Assembly (NCBI GenBank): GCA_015060255.1
Contig: SUYV01000020.1
Span: 3,420 to 38,565, forward strand
Source of the DNA: Bacteroidales bacterium
GTDB taxonomy: Bacteria; Bacteroidota; Bacteroidia; Bacteroidales; UBA932
Direction: 5' to 3'
Length of the DNA: 35,146 bases
The notes below the pieces were generated by a model. The model ran no database searches. It worked only from the letters and a program-made list of their open reading frames with translations, and was not told where the DNA came from. The position numbers were made by a program, and so were the translations under genes. Every line of letters begins with the position of its first letter. Position 1 is the first letter of the stretch. Shown piece by piece: positions 7,945 to 16,367 of the stretch.

Positions 7945-8019
7945 ACCGGGCGTTGCGTATCGATTGATATAGAAACTTATCATGCTGTCCGGTGCAATCG
8001 CCGGACAGTATTATTTTTT
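7945..8019 (+). promoter_or_regulatory. transcription attenuator: antiterminator/terminator switch before pheA
   Basis: Terminator: CTGTCCGG (7985-7992) pairs perfectly with CCGGACAG (8001-8008) around an 8-base loop, followed by a T-rich run (8009-8019). Antiterminator: ACCGGGCG (7945-7952) can pair over 8 consecutive positions (two G-U) with TGTCCGGT (7986-7993), which is the 5' arm of the terminator. The two structures exclude each other. A ribosome stalled in the Phe/Tyr codons (7891-7929) leaves 7945-7952 free and favours readthrough; one that reaches the stop at 7939-7941 masks it and favours termination. Energies were not computed. Confidence 0.8.
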
Positions 8020-8025
8020 GTTTAT

Positions 8026-8856
8026 ATGAGCAGAGTAGCGATTCAAGGTGTCAAGGGATGCTTTCATGAGCAGGCGGCGAGACTTTTTTATGAAGAGCAC
8101 GGACAGACCGTGCCGGATATAGTCGAATGCCTGACATTCGATGACCTGTACAGGAGTATGAATGATGGTGTGGCTGATGCCGCCGTCATGGCGATAGAGA
8201 ATACGGTGTCCGGAGGACTTCTTCCGAACTTCGAACTTCTGCGCAAGTACGATCGTCAGATCAAGGGAGAAGTGTTCCTACGCATCCAGCAGAACCTCAT
8301 GGCCCTGCCGGGCCAGAGCATTGAGGACATCAAGGAGGTGCGTACGCATTATATGGCCATAAACCAGACCCGTGAGTTCTTCAAGGACTATCCCTGGATA
8401 AGGCTTGTGGAGTCTGAGGATACGGCAAAAAGCGCCGCAGATGTGGCTGGAGACGGCCTCATGGGCGTCGGTGCTGTCGCTTCGGTTCTCGCAGCGGATC
8501 TTTATGGACTTGACATACTCGCCGAGAGTATAGAGACATATAAGCAGAATTTCACGAGATTCCTGATCCTGGACGATGCCCTCCAGGTGGACAAGGCAAA
8601 GATAAACAAGTCTTCGATGTGCTTCACCCTGTCGCACACTCCGGGCTCTCTGGCCCACGTGCTGACCATCCTCTCGTTCTACGGAATGAACCTGACGAGG
8701 ATCCAGTCCCTCCCGATCCCGGGACAGGAGTGGCAGTACTTCTTCTATGTGGACATAAAGTTCGACGACTATGTACGCTATGAGCAGGCTCTTTCGGCAG
8801 TGAGGCCGTTGATGGAAGATTTAAGGATTTTAGGAGAATATACATCGGCAATATGA
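8026..8856 (+). CDS. pheA: prephenate dehydratase
   Basis: A 276-residue monofunctional prephenate dehydratase, converting prephenate to phenylpyruvate in phenylalanine synthesis. It starts MSRVAIQGVKGCFHEQAA, the conserved G-x-F-H/S substrate-binding start. The catalytic TRF triplet is present in the segment QNFTRFLIL near residue 183. A C-terminal ACT domain (about 195-276), including the SLAHVLTILSFYGMNLTRIQS segment shortened here to its core, is expected to bind Phe for feedback inhibition. No chorismate mutase domain is attached; that activity is supplied by the fused DAHP synthase downstream. The TGA stop overlaps the next ATG (ATGA), implying translational coupling. Confidence 0.93.
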   Translation: MSRVAIQGVKGCFHEQAARLFYEEHGQTVPDIVECLTFDDLYRSMNDGVADAAVMAIENTVSGGLLPNFELLRKYDRQIKGEVFLRIQQNLMALPGQSIEDIKEVRTHYMAINQTREFFKDYPWIRLVESEDTAKSAADVAGDGLMGVGAVASVLAADLYGLDILAESIETYKQNFTRFLILDDALQVDKAKINKSSMCFTLSHTPGSLAHVLTILSFYGMNLTRIQSLPIPGQEWQYFFYVDIKFDDYVRYEQALSAVRPLMEDLRILGEYTSAI

Positions 8857-10043
8857 TAATCAGTCCAGCACACAGGACCGAGTCGGTCCAGGAATATTAC
8901 TTCTCTCGCAAGCTCAAGGAGATAGCTTCAATGAATGCTGCACGCGAGGCTGCAGGCGAGGAGCCGGTCATCAATCTGGGCATAGGCTCGCCGGACGGGA
9001 TGCCGCCGCAGGAGGCCGTCGGCGCACTCTGCGCCTCTGCCCTCCAGCCCGGTAGCCACGCATACCAGAGCTATGTCGGCCTGCCTGAACTGCGTCACGC
9101 TTTCGCCGACTGGTATGCCCGCTGGTATGGAGTCCAGCTTGATCCGAAGACAGAAATACAGCCTCTGGTGGGCTCCAAGGAAGCCATATTGCTGATTTCA
9201 CTGGCTTTTTTGAACAAGGGAGACAAGGTCCTGGTGCCGGATCCGGGTTATCCGACATACTCGTCGGCGTCCAGTCTGGTCGAGGCGGAGATCGTGACAT
9301 ATGACCTGTGCGAAGAAAACGGCTGGCAGCCGGATTTCGATACGCTGGAGCAGATGGACCTGAGCGGTGTCAAGATCATGTGGACCAACTATCCGAACAT
9401 GCCGACAGGTGCTCCGGCGTCGGAAGATCTGTATGCCAGACTGGTGGATTTCGGCAGAAGACATGGCATCATGATATGTAATGACAATCCATACAGCTTC
9501 ATACTCAACGACAATCCGCTGTCCATCCTCGCTCAGCCGGGCGCCAGGGACTGCTGCCTCGAGCTGAATTCGCTCAGCAAGGCGCACAACATGGCCGGCT
9601 GGCGCATCGGAATGGTCGCAGCTGAGGCGGACGTGATCGCCCAGATCCTCAAGGTGAAGAGCCAGATGGATTCTGGAATGTTCAAGCCGCTCCAGCTTGC
9701 TGCCGTCGAGGCCTTGAAGCAGGGACCAGAATGGTTTGCCGAGCTCAACGCCGAATATGCCCGCCGACGCGTACTGGCCGGCGAGATCTTCGACCTGCTT
9801 GGCGTGAAGTACGACAGCAGTTCATCAGGAATGTTCCTCTGGGGCAAGGTTGCCGTCAAGTCGGACGAAGCCGGGATATCTCCAGGACAGCAGCTGTCCG
9901 ATAAGATACTGTACGAAGCAGGGGTCTTCATCACGCCGGGCTTCATTTTCGGCCGGAATGGCGAAAACTACATCCGCATCTCTCTCTGCGCCAAGCCTGA
10001 AGTGCTGAAGAAGGCAGCGGATAGAATAAAGTCAATTTTATAG
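8853..10043 (+). CDS. class I/II PLP-dependent aminotransferase, aromatic/aspartate type
   Basis: A 396-residue fold-type I aminotransferase. The PLP Schiff-base lysine is Lys243 in NSLSKAHNMAGWR, and the C-terminal Arg that binds the substrate carboxylate is in NYIRISLC. The overall look is that of the LL-diaminopimelate/aspartate aminotransferase subgroup. Its position between pheA and tyrA, with a 4-base overlap with pheA and a 2-base gap before tyrA, strongly suggests it performs the transamination of phenylpyruvate/4-hydroxyphenylpyruvate (or of prephenate) in this pathway. Substrate preference cannot be read from sequence. Confidence 0.85.
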   Translation: MIISPAHRTESVQEYYFSRKLKEIASMNAAREAAGEEPVINLGIGSPDGMPPQEAVGALCASALQPGSHAYQSYVGLPELRHAFADWYARWYGVQLDPKTEIQPLVGSKEAILLISLAFLNKGDKVLVPDPGYPTYSSASSLVEAEIVTYDLCEENGWQPDFDTLEQMDLSGVKIMWTNYPNMPTGAPASEDLYARLVDFGRRHGIMICNDNPYSFILNDNPLSILAQPGARDCCLELNSLSKAHNMAGWRIGMVAAEADVIAQILKVKSQMDSGMFKPLQLAAVEALKQGPEWFAELNAEYARRRVLAGEIFDLLGVKYDSSSSGMFLWGKVAVKSDEAGISPGQQLSDKILYEAGVFITPGFIFGRNGENYIRISLCAKPEVLKKAADRIKSIL

Positions 10044-10045
10044 AT

Positions 10046-10900
10046 ATGAAGGTAGGAGTCATAGGATTGGGACTTATAGGCGGATCCATGGCCATCGACC
10101 TCAAGCGCAAGGGCTTTGCGCAGGAGGTCCTCGGCGTCGAGGCGGAGCCGCTGAATGCCGCCGCCGCTCAGAAGATCGGTCTGGCCGACAGGGTGGTGCC
10201 GCTGCAGGAATGCGTTGAGGAGAGTGATCTGATCATCCTTGCAGTGCCTGTGGGCGCAGCAGTGAAGGTGCTTCCGGAGATTCTTGATATATTTGCATCG
10301 CAGAATGCTGCAGAGAAGATCGTCATCGACGTATGTTCGACAAAGGAACATCTGTCACGTGCGGTGAAATACCATAAGGCGAGGAAGCAGTATGTGGCCA
10401 CGCATCCTATGGCCGGAACCGAGTACAGCGGCCCGTGGGCTGCCATGCCGGGCCTTTTCGACGGACACGCCTGCATCATCTGTGATGCAGAGGAATCATC
10501 ACCGAAGGCCGTGCAGACCGTGGAGCAGCTGTACGATACGCTGAACATGAGGACCATATATATGAATTCCTCCAACCATGATGTCCACACGGCATATGTG
10601 TCCCACATATCCCATGTTACATCTTTTGCCCTTGCGCTTACCGTGCTGGACAAGGAGAAGGACGAGAAGCATATCTTCGACCTGGCGTCGGGAGGTTTTT
10701 CCTCGACGGTCCGCCTGGCGAAGAGCAGTCCGGACATGTGGATTCCGATCCTGACACAGAACAGGGACAACGTCCTTCAGGTGATGGATACATATATAGA
10801 TAAGATGAATGCATTCAGAAAGGCTATAGCGGAAGGTGACGAAGACGCTGTCCGCACCCTGATTGAAGACGCAAACCGTATAAGGAGAATTATAAGATAA
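10046..10900 (+). CDS. tyrA: prephenate dehydrogenase
   Basis: A 284-residue NAD(P)-dependent prephenate dehydrogenase that makes 4-hydroxyphenylpyruvate for tyrosine. The N-terminal Rossmann loop GLGLIGGSMA is at residues 7-16, the catalytic-domain motif THPMAGTEYSG is near residue 112, and an Asp/Glu-rich helix end closes the protein. There is no ACT domain and no chorismate mutase domain. It starts 2 bases after the aminotransferase stop and ends 9 bases before the DAHP synthase start, so the four genes read as one operon under the upstream attenuator. Confidence 0.92.
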   Translation: MKVGVIGLGLIGGSMAIDLKRKGFAQEVLGVEAEPLNAAAAQKIGLADRVVPLQECVEESDLIILAVPVGAAVKVLPEILDIFASQNAAEKIVIDVCSTKEHLSRAVKYHKARKQYVATHPMAGTEYSGPWAAMPGLFDGHACIICDAEESSPKAVQTVEQLYDTLNMRTIYMNSSNHDVHTAYVSHISHVTSFALALTVLDKEKDEKHIFDLASGGFSSTVRLAKSSPDMWIPILTQNRDNVLQVMDTYIDKMNAFRKAIAEGDEDAVRTLIEDANRIRRIIR

Positions 10901-10909
10901 CGAATAACT

Positions 10910-12022
10910 ATGGCAACTATCAGATTGGACCTTGTTCCTTTGTATGAGTGGGGAATGTTCACCGAACCGAGACCGAGCGTGATTGCAGGACCGTGCAGTG
11001 CGGAGTCCGAGGAGCAGGTAATGGAGACAGCAAAGGGTCTCAGAGATATGGGAATCAATGTTTATAGAGCGGGCATATGGAAGCCGAGGACTCATCCCGG
11101 ATGCTTTGAGGGCGCCGGTTCCGAGGGCCTCCGCTGGATGCAGAAGGCAAAGAAGGAGTATGGCCTGAAGATCGCGACAGAAGTTGCGAGCGAGAAGCAT
11201 GTGTTCGAATGCCTGAAGTTCGGAGTGGACCTTGTGTGGATCGGAGCCAGGACCACATCCAATCCGTTCCTCGTGCAGGAGATTGCAGATGCTCTCAAGG
11301 ATACCGATATTCCGGTATTGGTCAAGAATCCGGCAAATCCGGACCTCGACCTGTGGATCGGAGCTCTTGAGCGCCTGAACCGTGCCGGCATCAGGAAACT
11401 CGGCATCATCCATAGAGGTTTCTCTACATTCGACAAGATCCAGTATCGTAACGACCCTCAGTGGCAGGTGGCCATAGAGCTTCGCAACCGCTTCCCTGAA
11501 CTTCCGTTCTTCGTGGATCCGAGCCATATGGCAGGATGCAAGGACTATATCCGCGAGATCAGCCAGAGGTCTCTCGATCTCGGATTCGAAGGTCTGATGA
11601 TAGAGTCGCATTGTAATCCGTCTGTCGCTCTCAGTGACGCCAAGCAGCAGCTTACACCTGCAGAGCTCAGTGACCTGCTTTACAAGCAGATCACAGTAAA
11701 GGACAAGGATTCGGACTCTCCTGTATGGAAGGAGAACATCGACCAGCTCCGTGCAAAGATCGATATCATAGACGAGAACATCCTCTATGCCCTCGGCTCG
11801 CGAATGAAGATCAGCCGCAAGATCGGCGAATTCAAGAGAGACAGCAACATAGCCATCCTCCAGACATCACGCTGGGACGCGGTGCTGGCCAAAGTGATAG
11901 AGAAGGGTGCAGAATACGGCTTGACCGAGGATTTCATAAAGGCAGTCTTCAATGCCATCCACGAAGCCTCTGTTGAGATTCAGAATGAAGTTATTTCAGG
12001 TAAGACTTCAGTACGGAAGTAA
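10910..12022 (+). CDS. bifunctional 3-deoxy-7-phosphoheptulonate synthase / chorismate mutase
   Basis: A 370-residue fusion. Residues about 1-262 are a type I-beta DAHP synthase (metal site beginning at AGPCSAES, then KPRTHPG, KNPANPD, HRGFST, DPSHMAG and IESHCNPS), which joins PEP and erythrose 4-phosphate at the entry of the shikimate pathway. Residues about 275-360 form an AroQ-type chorismate mutase (ENIDQLRAKIDIIDENIL, then the KIGEFK and SRWDAV segments). This domain order is known from Porphyromonas and Prevotella, where the mutase product prephenate inhibits the synthase. Its 3' end overlaps the convergent lpxK gene by 32 bases. Confidence 0.92.
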   Translation: MATIRLDLVPLYEWGMFTEPRPSVIAGPCSAESEEQVMETAKGLRDMGINVYRAGIWKPRTHPGCFEGAGSEGLRWMQKAKKEYGLKIATEVASEKHVFECLKFGVDLVWIGARTTSNPFLVQEIADALKDTDIPVLVKNPANPDLDLWIGALERLNRAGIRKLGIIHRGFSTFDKIQYRNDPQWQVAIELRNRFPELPFFVDPSHMAGCKDYIREISQRSLDLGFEGLMIESHCNPSVALSDAKQQLTPAELSDLLYKQITVKDKDSDSPVWKENIDQLRAKIDIIDENILYALGSRMKISRKIGEFKRDSNIAILQTSRWDAVLAKVIEKGAEYGLTEDFIKAVFNAIHEASVEIQNEVISGKTSVRK

Positions 12023-13073
12023 ATGCGTCCTGGTCTTCCTGACAGAGGAAGCCGGTCTTGATAGGAGCGTAGAAAAGCCTGCGTTTCAATGATTCAGGGA
12101 CTGCCTTGGAGTCACGTACTCTCTGGCAGTCTTTTTCTGTTGTCATGACAACAGATGTAGGGAAGGCGTCGGCGGCATCCCTGATGGACAGGATGTCAGA
12201 GCGTGTGAACTTATGATGGTCAGGGAAGTTGAAATGCTTGACTATCTTGTATGTACTGCTGAGGAACCTTGCCAGAGGTGCGTCGTTGGCAATACCTGTG
12301 AACAGGATAAGCCTCTGCGCATAAAGATAACGTGGATCTCCTTCCGAGAAGATTGCCTGAGATGTATCATATGTTATGGTGGTGAAGAACAGGTGCTTCG
12401 GATTGCCGAGTGCCTCGCTCCATTTGCTTCTTTCCCATGCATCCAGATATTTAGGACATTTCGATACTATCACGATGTCAGCCGCCTTGATCCTTTCGGG
12501 CAGGTCGCGCAGCTTTCCCAGAGGCATGAGATGGTCCTTGAATACAGGCCTGTTGTAGTCTACGAGGACAATGTTCAGACCGGCCTTCACAGCGCGATGC
12601 TGGAAAGCGTCGTCCAGGAGGATGAGGTCGGCCTTAGGCATATCCTTGTGAATGCATCTTCTTCCTTTCTTTGAAGTCTTTACGGACTCAGGGTCTGTCA
12701 GGAAGCTACATCCTTCCTTGCGTGATTTGTCCACGGCTACCGTCACCATAGGGAACTTCTTCTTTATCTGAAGCGGCTCGTCTCCATAGTCCAGTGCTCT
12801 GCCGTCCGCTACGACCTGCTGGAATCCCTTGGTCTTGCGCTTGTAACCTCTTGAAAGCACTGCAATGTTCTTTCCATACCAATCCTCATCCTTCAGGAGG
12901 GTCCTGAGGATCATCTCGGTGTGCGGCGTCTTGCCTGTGCCGCCTACGGTGATGTTGCCGATGCAGATGGACGGAACCTCAGGAGTGTATGTCTTCCTGA
13001 GTCCCGTATTATAAAGCATATGTCTGATCTTGAGCGTCAGCCAATATGGAAAAAGCAGTATCTTGTCAATCAT
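11991..13073 (-). CDS. lpxK: tetraacyldisaccharide 4'-kinase
   Basis: A 360-residue lipid A biosynthesis kinase that phosphorylates the 4' position of the tetraacyl disaccharide on the inner membrane. The Walker A region GNITVGGTGKT is at residues 39-49, preceded by a hydrophobic membrane-associated N-terminus; downstream are the LSRGYKRKTKGF and DDAFQHR segments (Walker B-like Asp). The start used is ATG at 13073 (MIDKILLFPYW); an in-frame TTG three codons upstream is less likely. Its presence shows a lipopolysaccharide-bearing Gram-negative cell. It lies 35 bases after dusB on the same strand and overlaps the DAHP synthase gene tail-to-tail. Confidence 0.93.
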   Translation of the reverse strand: MIDKILLFPYWLTLKIRHMLYNTGLRKTYTPEVPSICIGNITVGGTGKTPHTEMILRTLLKDEDWYGKNIAVLSRGYKRKTKGFQQVVADGRALDYGDEPLQIKKKFPMVTVAVDKSRKEGCSFLTDPESVKTSKKGRRCIHKDMPKADLILLDDAFQHRAVKAGLNIVLVDYNRPVFKDHLMPLGKLRDLPERIKAADIVIVSKCPKYLDAWERSKWSEALGNPKHLFFTTITYDTSQAIFSEGDPRYLYAQRLILFTGIANDAPLARFLSSTYKIVKHFNFPDHHKFTRSDILSIRDAADAFPTSVVMTTEKDCQRVRDSKAVPESLKRRLFYAPIKTGFLCQEDQDAFTSVLKSYLK

Positions 13074-13083
13074 AGTCTTCAAT

Positions 13084-13111
13084 TGTCATTTCGAGTTTAT
13101 CGGGAAATCTA
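13084..13111 (+). repeat. short palindromic repeat, copy 3
   Basis: This copy reads TGTCATTTCGAG ... GGGAAATCTA on the plus strand. It lies between dusB and lpxK, and its right end (TAG on the minus strand) provides the dusB stop codon. Confidence 0.65.
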
Positions 13112-14143
13112 AACGTTATAAACGTTCACGGCATCCGGGGCCTCGTTGCCGCCCCATCTTTCTGCGATATGGTCCAGCGTCGCATACAGCTCCTGCGGGT
13201 CATTGAGCGTCACGAGCTTCAGCCTTGTCTCCTTGAAGTCGGGGAGACCCTTGAAATAGCATGACAGGTGGCGTCTCATCTCAAGTATGCCGACCCTGTC
13301 TCCCTTGATCTCAATGGATTTTGCCAGATGGCGCTTTGCAAGAGCGACTCTGTCGATGACGCTCATCTGCGGCAGCAGCTCGCCAGTCTGGAGGTAGTGC
13401 CTTATCTCCTTGAATATCCATGGGTGGCCATATGTCGCACGTCCTATCATGATGCCGTCCACGCCGTATCTGTCGAAATATTCCTTCGCCTTCTGAGGAG
13501 AATTGATGTCTCCGTTACCGATTATGGGAATATGCATCCTGGGATTTTCCTTCACCTTGCCGATCAGAGTCCAGTCAGCCTCCCCGGTGTACATCTGACA
13601 GCGTGTGCGGCCGTGTATGGTCAGGGCCTGTATGCCCACATCCTGCAGCCTCTCGGCCAGCTCTACGATGATCTTCGAGTCCTCGTCCCAGCCCAGGCGC
13701 GTCTTTACTGTCACAGGGAGCTTCACGGCTTCCACGACCTGACGGGTGATCTCCACCATCTTGTCCGGCTCGCGCATCATTCCGGAGCCGGCTCCACGGC
13801 GTGCGATCTTGTTCACCGGGCAGCCGAAGTTGATGTCCACCAGGTCGGCGCCGTGGCCTCCGGCGATCTCTGCCGCACGCTCTGCCATGACGGCCGCGTC
13901 GACCATCGCCTCCGGTATGTTGCCATAGATCTGGATGCCTATAGGCGCCTCATAGTCATATGTCACGAGCTTCTCAAGCGATTTGCGCGCATCGCGGATG
14001 AGTCCGTCTGACGATATGAACTCCGTATACATCATGTCCGCCCCGAACTCCTTGCATATGAATCGGAACGATGCGTCAGTCACATCCTCCATCGGCGCAA
14101 GGAAAAGCGGTCTCTCTCCCAGTTCTATGTTCCCTATCTTCAT
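13109..14143 (-). CDS. dusB: tRNA-dihydrouridine synthase
   Basis: A 344-residue flavoenzyme reducing uridines in tRNA. The start chosen is MKIGNIELGERPLFLAPM, with the typical APM(E)xVTD motif at about residues 16-22; 16 upstream codons in frame overlap the promoter. Further motifs are INFGCPVNKIARRGAGSG (catalytic Cys and substrate loop, near 105), VKTRLGWD, TIHGRTR and GNGDI followed by MIGRA for FMN phosphate binding. These fit the DusB/NifR3 subfamily. The stop codon falls within the palindromic repeat at 13084-13111, and lpxK follows on the same strand. Confidence 0.93.
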   Translation of the reverse strand: MKIGNIELGERPLFLAPMEDVTDASFRFICKEFGADMMYTEFISSDGLIRDARKSLEKLVTYDYEAPIGIQIYGNIPEAMVDAAVMAERAAEIAGGHGADLVDINFGCPVNKIARRGAGSGMMREPDKMVEITRQVVEAVKLPVTVKTRLGWDEDSKIIVELAERLQDVGIQALTIHGRTRCQMYTGEADWTLIGKVKENPRMHIPIIGNGDINSPQKAKEYFDRYGVDGIMIGRATYGHPWIFKEIRHYLQTGELLPQMSVIDRVALAKRHLAKSIEIKGDRVGILEMRRHLSCYFKGLPDFKETRLKLVTLNDPQELYATLDHIAERWGGNEAPDAVNVYNV

Positions 14144-14161
14144 ATTTGTGCAAACAAACTG

Positions 14162-14169
14162 CAAAAATA
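14162..14169 (-). promoter_or_regulatory. -7 promoter box for dusB
   Basis: The minus strand reads TATTTTTG, matching TAnnTTTG, 18 bases upstream of the dusB ATG. The surrounding sequence is A/T-rich and the -33 box is not certain. Confidence 0.5.
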
Positions 14170-14253
14170 CAAAAAATCTCAGATGCAACACCTATTATAT
14201 ATATACCTGTGCAATCAGGCATGGAATTTCGGATAACCTATCGAAAAAATCAG

Positions 14254-14261
14254 TAAATTTG
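14254..14261 (+). promoter_or_regulatory. -7 promoter box for pfkA
   Basis: TAAATTTG matches the -7 consensus, with the pfkA ATG 15 bases downstream, giving a 5' UTR of roughly 10 bases. Confidence 0.5.
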
Positions 14262-14276
14262 CATGGATAAACAAAT

Positions 14277-15269
14277 ATGATTATGACTAAAATTACAACA
14301 ATCGGCGTACTTACCTCAGGTGGAGACGCGCCGGGAATGAATGCGGCTATCAGGGCCGTGACCAGAGCAGCAATCTACAATGGCTGGAAAGTCAAGGGAA
14401 TATACAGAGGCTGGGAAGGCCTCATCAACGGCGAGATCAAGGATTTTACATCGGAAAGCGTCAGCGGAACCATCAACCGCGGAGGCACCATCCTCAGGAC
14501 TGCCCGCAGCAAGGGCTTCATGAACGAGGAAGGCCGTGCAAAGGCATATGAGAACCTCAAGGCACATAACATCGATGCCCTCATAGTAATCGGAGGCAAC
14601 GGTTCCCTAGCAGGAGCACAGGTCATTGCATCGGAATATGACATTCCATGCGTCGGGCTCCCAGGCACCATAGACAATGACCTTTATGGAACCGATACCA
14701 CCATAGGTTATGACACAGCCCTCAATACCATCATGGACTGCGTGGACAAGATCCGTGACACCGCAAACTCACACAACCGTATCTTCTTCGTAGAGGTAAT
14801 GGGACGTGACGCCGGCTTCCTCGCACAGAACGCCGCTATCGCGACAGGTGCGGAGGCGGCCATCATCCCTGAGGATCAGACCGACGTTGACCAGCTTGCC
14901 ACATTCATCGGCAGGGGAGTGCGCAAGAGCAAGAACAGCTCTATCGTCCTCGTGTCAGAGAGCAAGAAGGATGGCACGGGCGGAGCGCAGTATTATGCGG
15001 ACCGTCTGGTCCATGAGTATCCGGAGTTCGAGGCACGTGTGACCATTCTGGGTCACCTTCAGCGCGGAGGTATCCCTACAGCCAACGACCGTATCCTGGC
15101 CAGCCGCCTCGGCGTGGCGGCCATCGAGGCCCTCAAGGACGGTCAGCGCAATATCATGGTCGGAGTGAAGAACGACCAGATAGTTTACGTGCCGTTCAAC
15201 AAGGCGATCCGCATAGACAAGCCGATTGACAGAGAGCTCATCAATGTGCTCAATGTCCTTTCGATATAA
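14277..15269 (+). CDS. pfkA: 6-phosphofructokinase
   Basis: A 330-residue phosphofructokinase of glycolysis. Motifs: [12 protein letters not shown] at about residues 14-25 (ATP phosphate binding), [10 protein letters not shown] (effector/fructose 6-phosphate), GGNGSLAGA near residue 107, and the catalytic [20 protein letters not shown] segment at ~128-147. The residue after GGN is Gly, the position that is Gly in ATP-dependent and Asp in PPi-dependent enzymes, so ATP use is predicted. The preceding Asn replaces the Asp seen in Escherichia coli PfkA. Two nearby ATGs (14277 and 14283) are possible starts; the first is reported. Confidence 0.92.
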   Translation: MIMTKITTIGVLTSGGDAPGMNAAIRAVTRAAIYNGWKVKGIYRGWEGLINGEIKDFTSESVSGTINRGGTILRTARSKGFMNEEGRAKAYENLKAHNIDALIVIGGNGSLAGAQVIASEYDIPCVGLPGTIDNDLYGTDTTIGYDTALNTIMDCVDKIRDTANSHNRIFFVEVMGRDAGFLAQNAAIATGAEAAIIPEDQTDVDQLATFIGRGVRKSKNSSIVLVSESKKDGTGGAQYYADRLVHEYPEFEARVTILGHLQRGGIPTANDRILASRLGVAAIEALKDGQRNIMVGVKNDQIVYVPFNKAIRIDKPIDRELINVLNVLSI

Positions 15270-15271
15270 AA

Positions 15272-15303
15272 TTTGTTTAAAAAGAAAAATCTTCTTACCT
15301 TTG
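15272..15303 (+). promoter_or_regulatory. strong promoter for the rplM ribosomal protein operon
   Basis: TTTG at 15272-15275 and TACCTTTG at 15296-15303 with a 20-base spacer: a textbook Bacteroidetes promoter. Transcription would start near 15309, leaving a leader of about 68 bases before rplM. Confidence 0.8.
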
Positions 15304-15307
15304 CACC

Positions 15308-15376
15308 CCCTATGTAGTGTAGGGATCGCAATTTTTAGTATTAAATTATTAAGTATTAACCATTTAAAAGTACAAG
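15308..15376 (+). promoter_or_regulatory. 5' leader of rplM with a small hairpin
   Basis: The leader begins with CCCTA (15308-15312) that can pair with TAGGG (15320-15324), then an A/T-rich tract to the ATG. A hairpin at the very 5' end of a ribosomal protein mRNA could be an autoregulatory or stability element; nothing in the sequence proves this. Confidence 0.35.
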
Positions 15377-15829
15377 ATGGACACACAGAGCTACAAAACG
15401 GTATCCCTCAAGGCAGGCGATATCAAGAAGGAGTGGGTTGTGATCGATGCTACCGACTTGGTGGTAGGCCGTCTTGCTGCCAGACTTGCTCTCGTTCTTC
15501 GTGGTAAGAACAAGGCGTCTTTCACTCCGCACATGGACTGCGGTGACAATGTCATCGTTCTCAACGCGGACAAGGTAAGATTCACTGGTAAGAAGATGAC
15601 CGACAAGGTGTACGTTCGCCACACTGGTTATCCAGGTGGACAGCGTTTCGCTACACCAAAGGAGGTTATGGCAAAGAAGCCTACTGAAGTCTTAAGGATG
15701 GCAGTAAAGGGTATGCTTCCTAAGAACCGTCTCGGTGCAAAGCTCATCAACAACCTGTATCTTTACGCAGGTAACGAGCACCCACACCAGGCACAGAACC
15801 CTAGAACAATCACTTTAAACGAAATTTAA
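15377..15829 (+). CDS. rplM: 50S ribosomal protein L13
   Basis: A 150-residue L13. The N-terminal [16 protein letters not shown] and the later [18 protein letters not shown] and [10 protein letters not shown] segments are the family's hallmarks. It is the first gene of an L13-S9-S2-EF-Ts cluster, a usual order in Bacteroidota. It starts about 70 bases after the predicted transcription start and ends 7 bases before rpsI. Codon choice is visibly restricted (for example GGT, CGT, AAG), as expected for a highly expressed gene. Confidence 0.96.
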   Translation: MDTQSYKTVSLKAGDIKKEWVVIDATDLVVGRLAARLALVLRGKNKASFTPHMDCGDNVIVLNADKVRFTGKKMTDKVYVRHTGYPGGQRFATPKEVMAKKPTEVLRMAVKGMLPKNRLGAKLINNLYLYAGNEHPHQAQNPRTITLNEI

Positions 15830-15836
15830 GCAGAGC

Positions 15837-16226
15837 ATGAAAGTAGTAAACGCCCTTGGAAGACGTAAATCAGCAGTCGCTCGCGTTTATGTTGTGCCTG
15901 GTAAAGGTAACATCGTGATCAACGGCCGTGAGCTCAATGAGTATTTCAAAGAGGACACTCTCCGTTACATCGTTAACCAGCCATTTGAGGTAACAGGCAC
16001 TGCAGCTCAGTTTGACGTTAAGGCAAACCTCGACGGAGGTGGAATCAAAGGCCAGGCAGAGGCTTTGAGACTCGGTATCTCTCGCGCACTTTGCGAGATC
16101 GATAAGGAGGCTTATCGCTCAGCACTCAAGGCAGCTGGATTCCTTACTCGTGACGCACGTGAAGTCGAGCGTAAGAAGCCTGGTCAGCCTGGTGCACGTA
16201 GACGCTTCCAGTTCAGCAAACGTTAA
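15837..16226 (+). CDS. rpsI: 30S ribosomal protein S9
   Basis: A 129-residue S9 of normal length. It starts [19 protein letters not shown] and ends in the basic tail [17 protein letters not shown] that reaches into the ribosomal P site. It lies 7 bases after rplM and is clearly cotranscribed. The following 179 bases before rpsB carry strong secondary structure. Confidence 0.96.
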   Translation: MKVVNALGRRKSAVARVYVVPGKGNIVINGRELNEYFKEDTLRYIVNQPFEVTGTAAQFDVKANLDGGGIKGQAEALRLGISRALCEIDKEAYRSALKAAGFLTRDAREVERKKPGQPGARRRFQFSKR

Positions 16227-16256
16227 TATTTGCTGCCTGATTTACAAAAAAGCACA

Positions 16257-16367
16257 GTCCGGTGTGAAATCACAGGACCTTCGCAGAAGGTGCGAATCTT
16301 CGGGAGCTGCCTGATGATTGCTGAGACTGCGGAAAATCCGGGAGACCTTTTAAGTTACTCCGGGATT
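16257..16367 (+). promoter_or_regulatory. structured leader upstream of rpsB (candidate ribosomal protein leader)
   Basis: Three hairpins can be drawn in a row. First: GTCC/GGAC (16257-16260 with 16275-16278) enclosing TGTG/CACA with a 2-base bulge. Second: ACCTTC (16277-16282) with GAAGGT (16286-16291). Third: AATCCGGGAG (16335-16344) with CTCCGGGATT (16358-16367), ten positions with one G-G mismatch. No T-run follows the third stem, so it is not a normal terminator. S2 genes in other bacteria are autoregulated through their leaders; the same is inferred here. Confidence 0.5.

Noticed and set aside
10499..11611. 370-codon minus-strand frame opposite tyrA and the DAHP synthase gene
   Set aside because: It lies antisense to two certain genes with full family motifs; its protein is rich in Cys, His and Arg without any motif, as expected from a shadow frame.
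13074..13082. TTG start for lpxK
   Set aside because: The ATG at 13073 is three codons downstream and fits the family length; the TTG adjoins the repeat and has no support.
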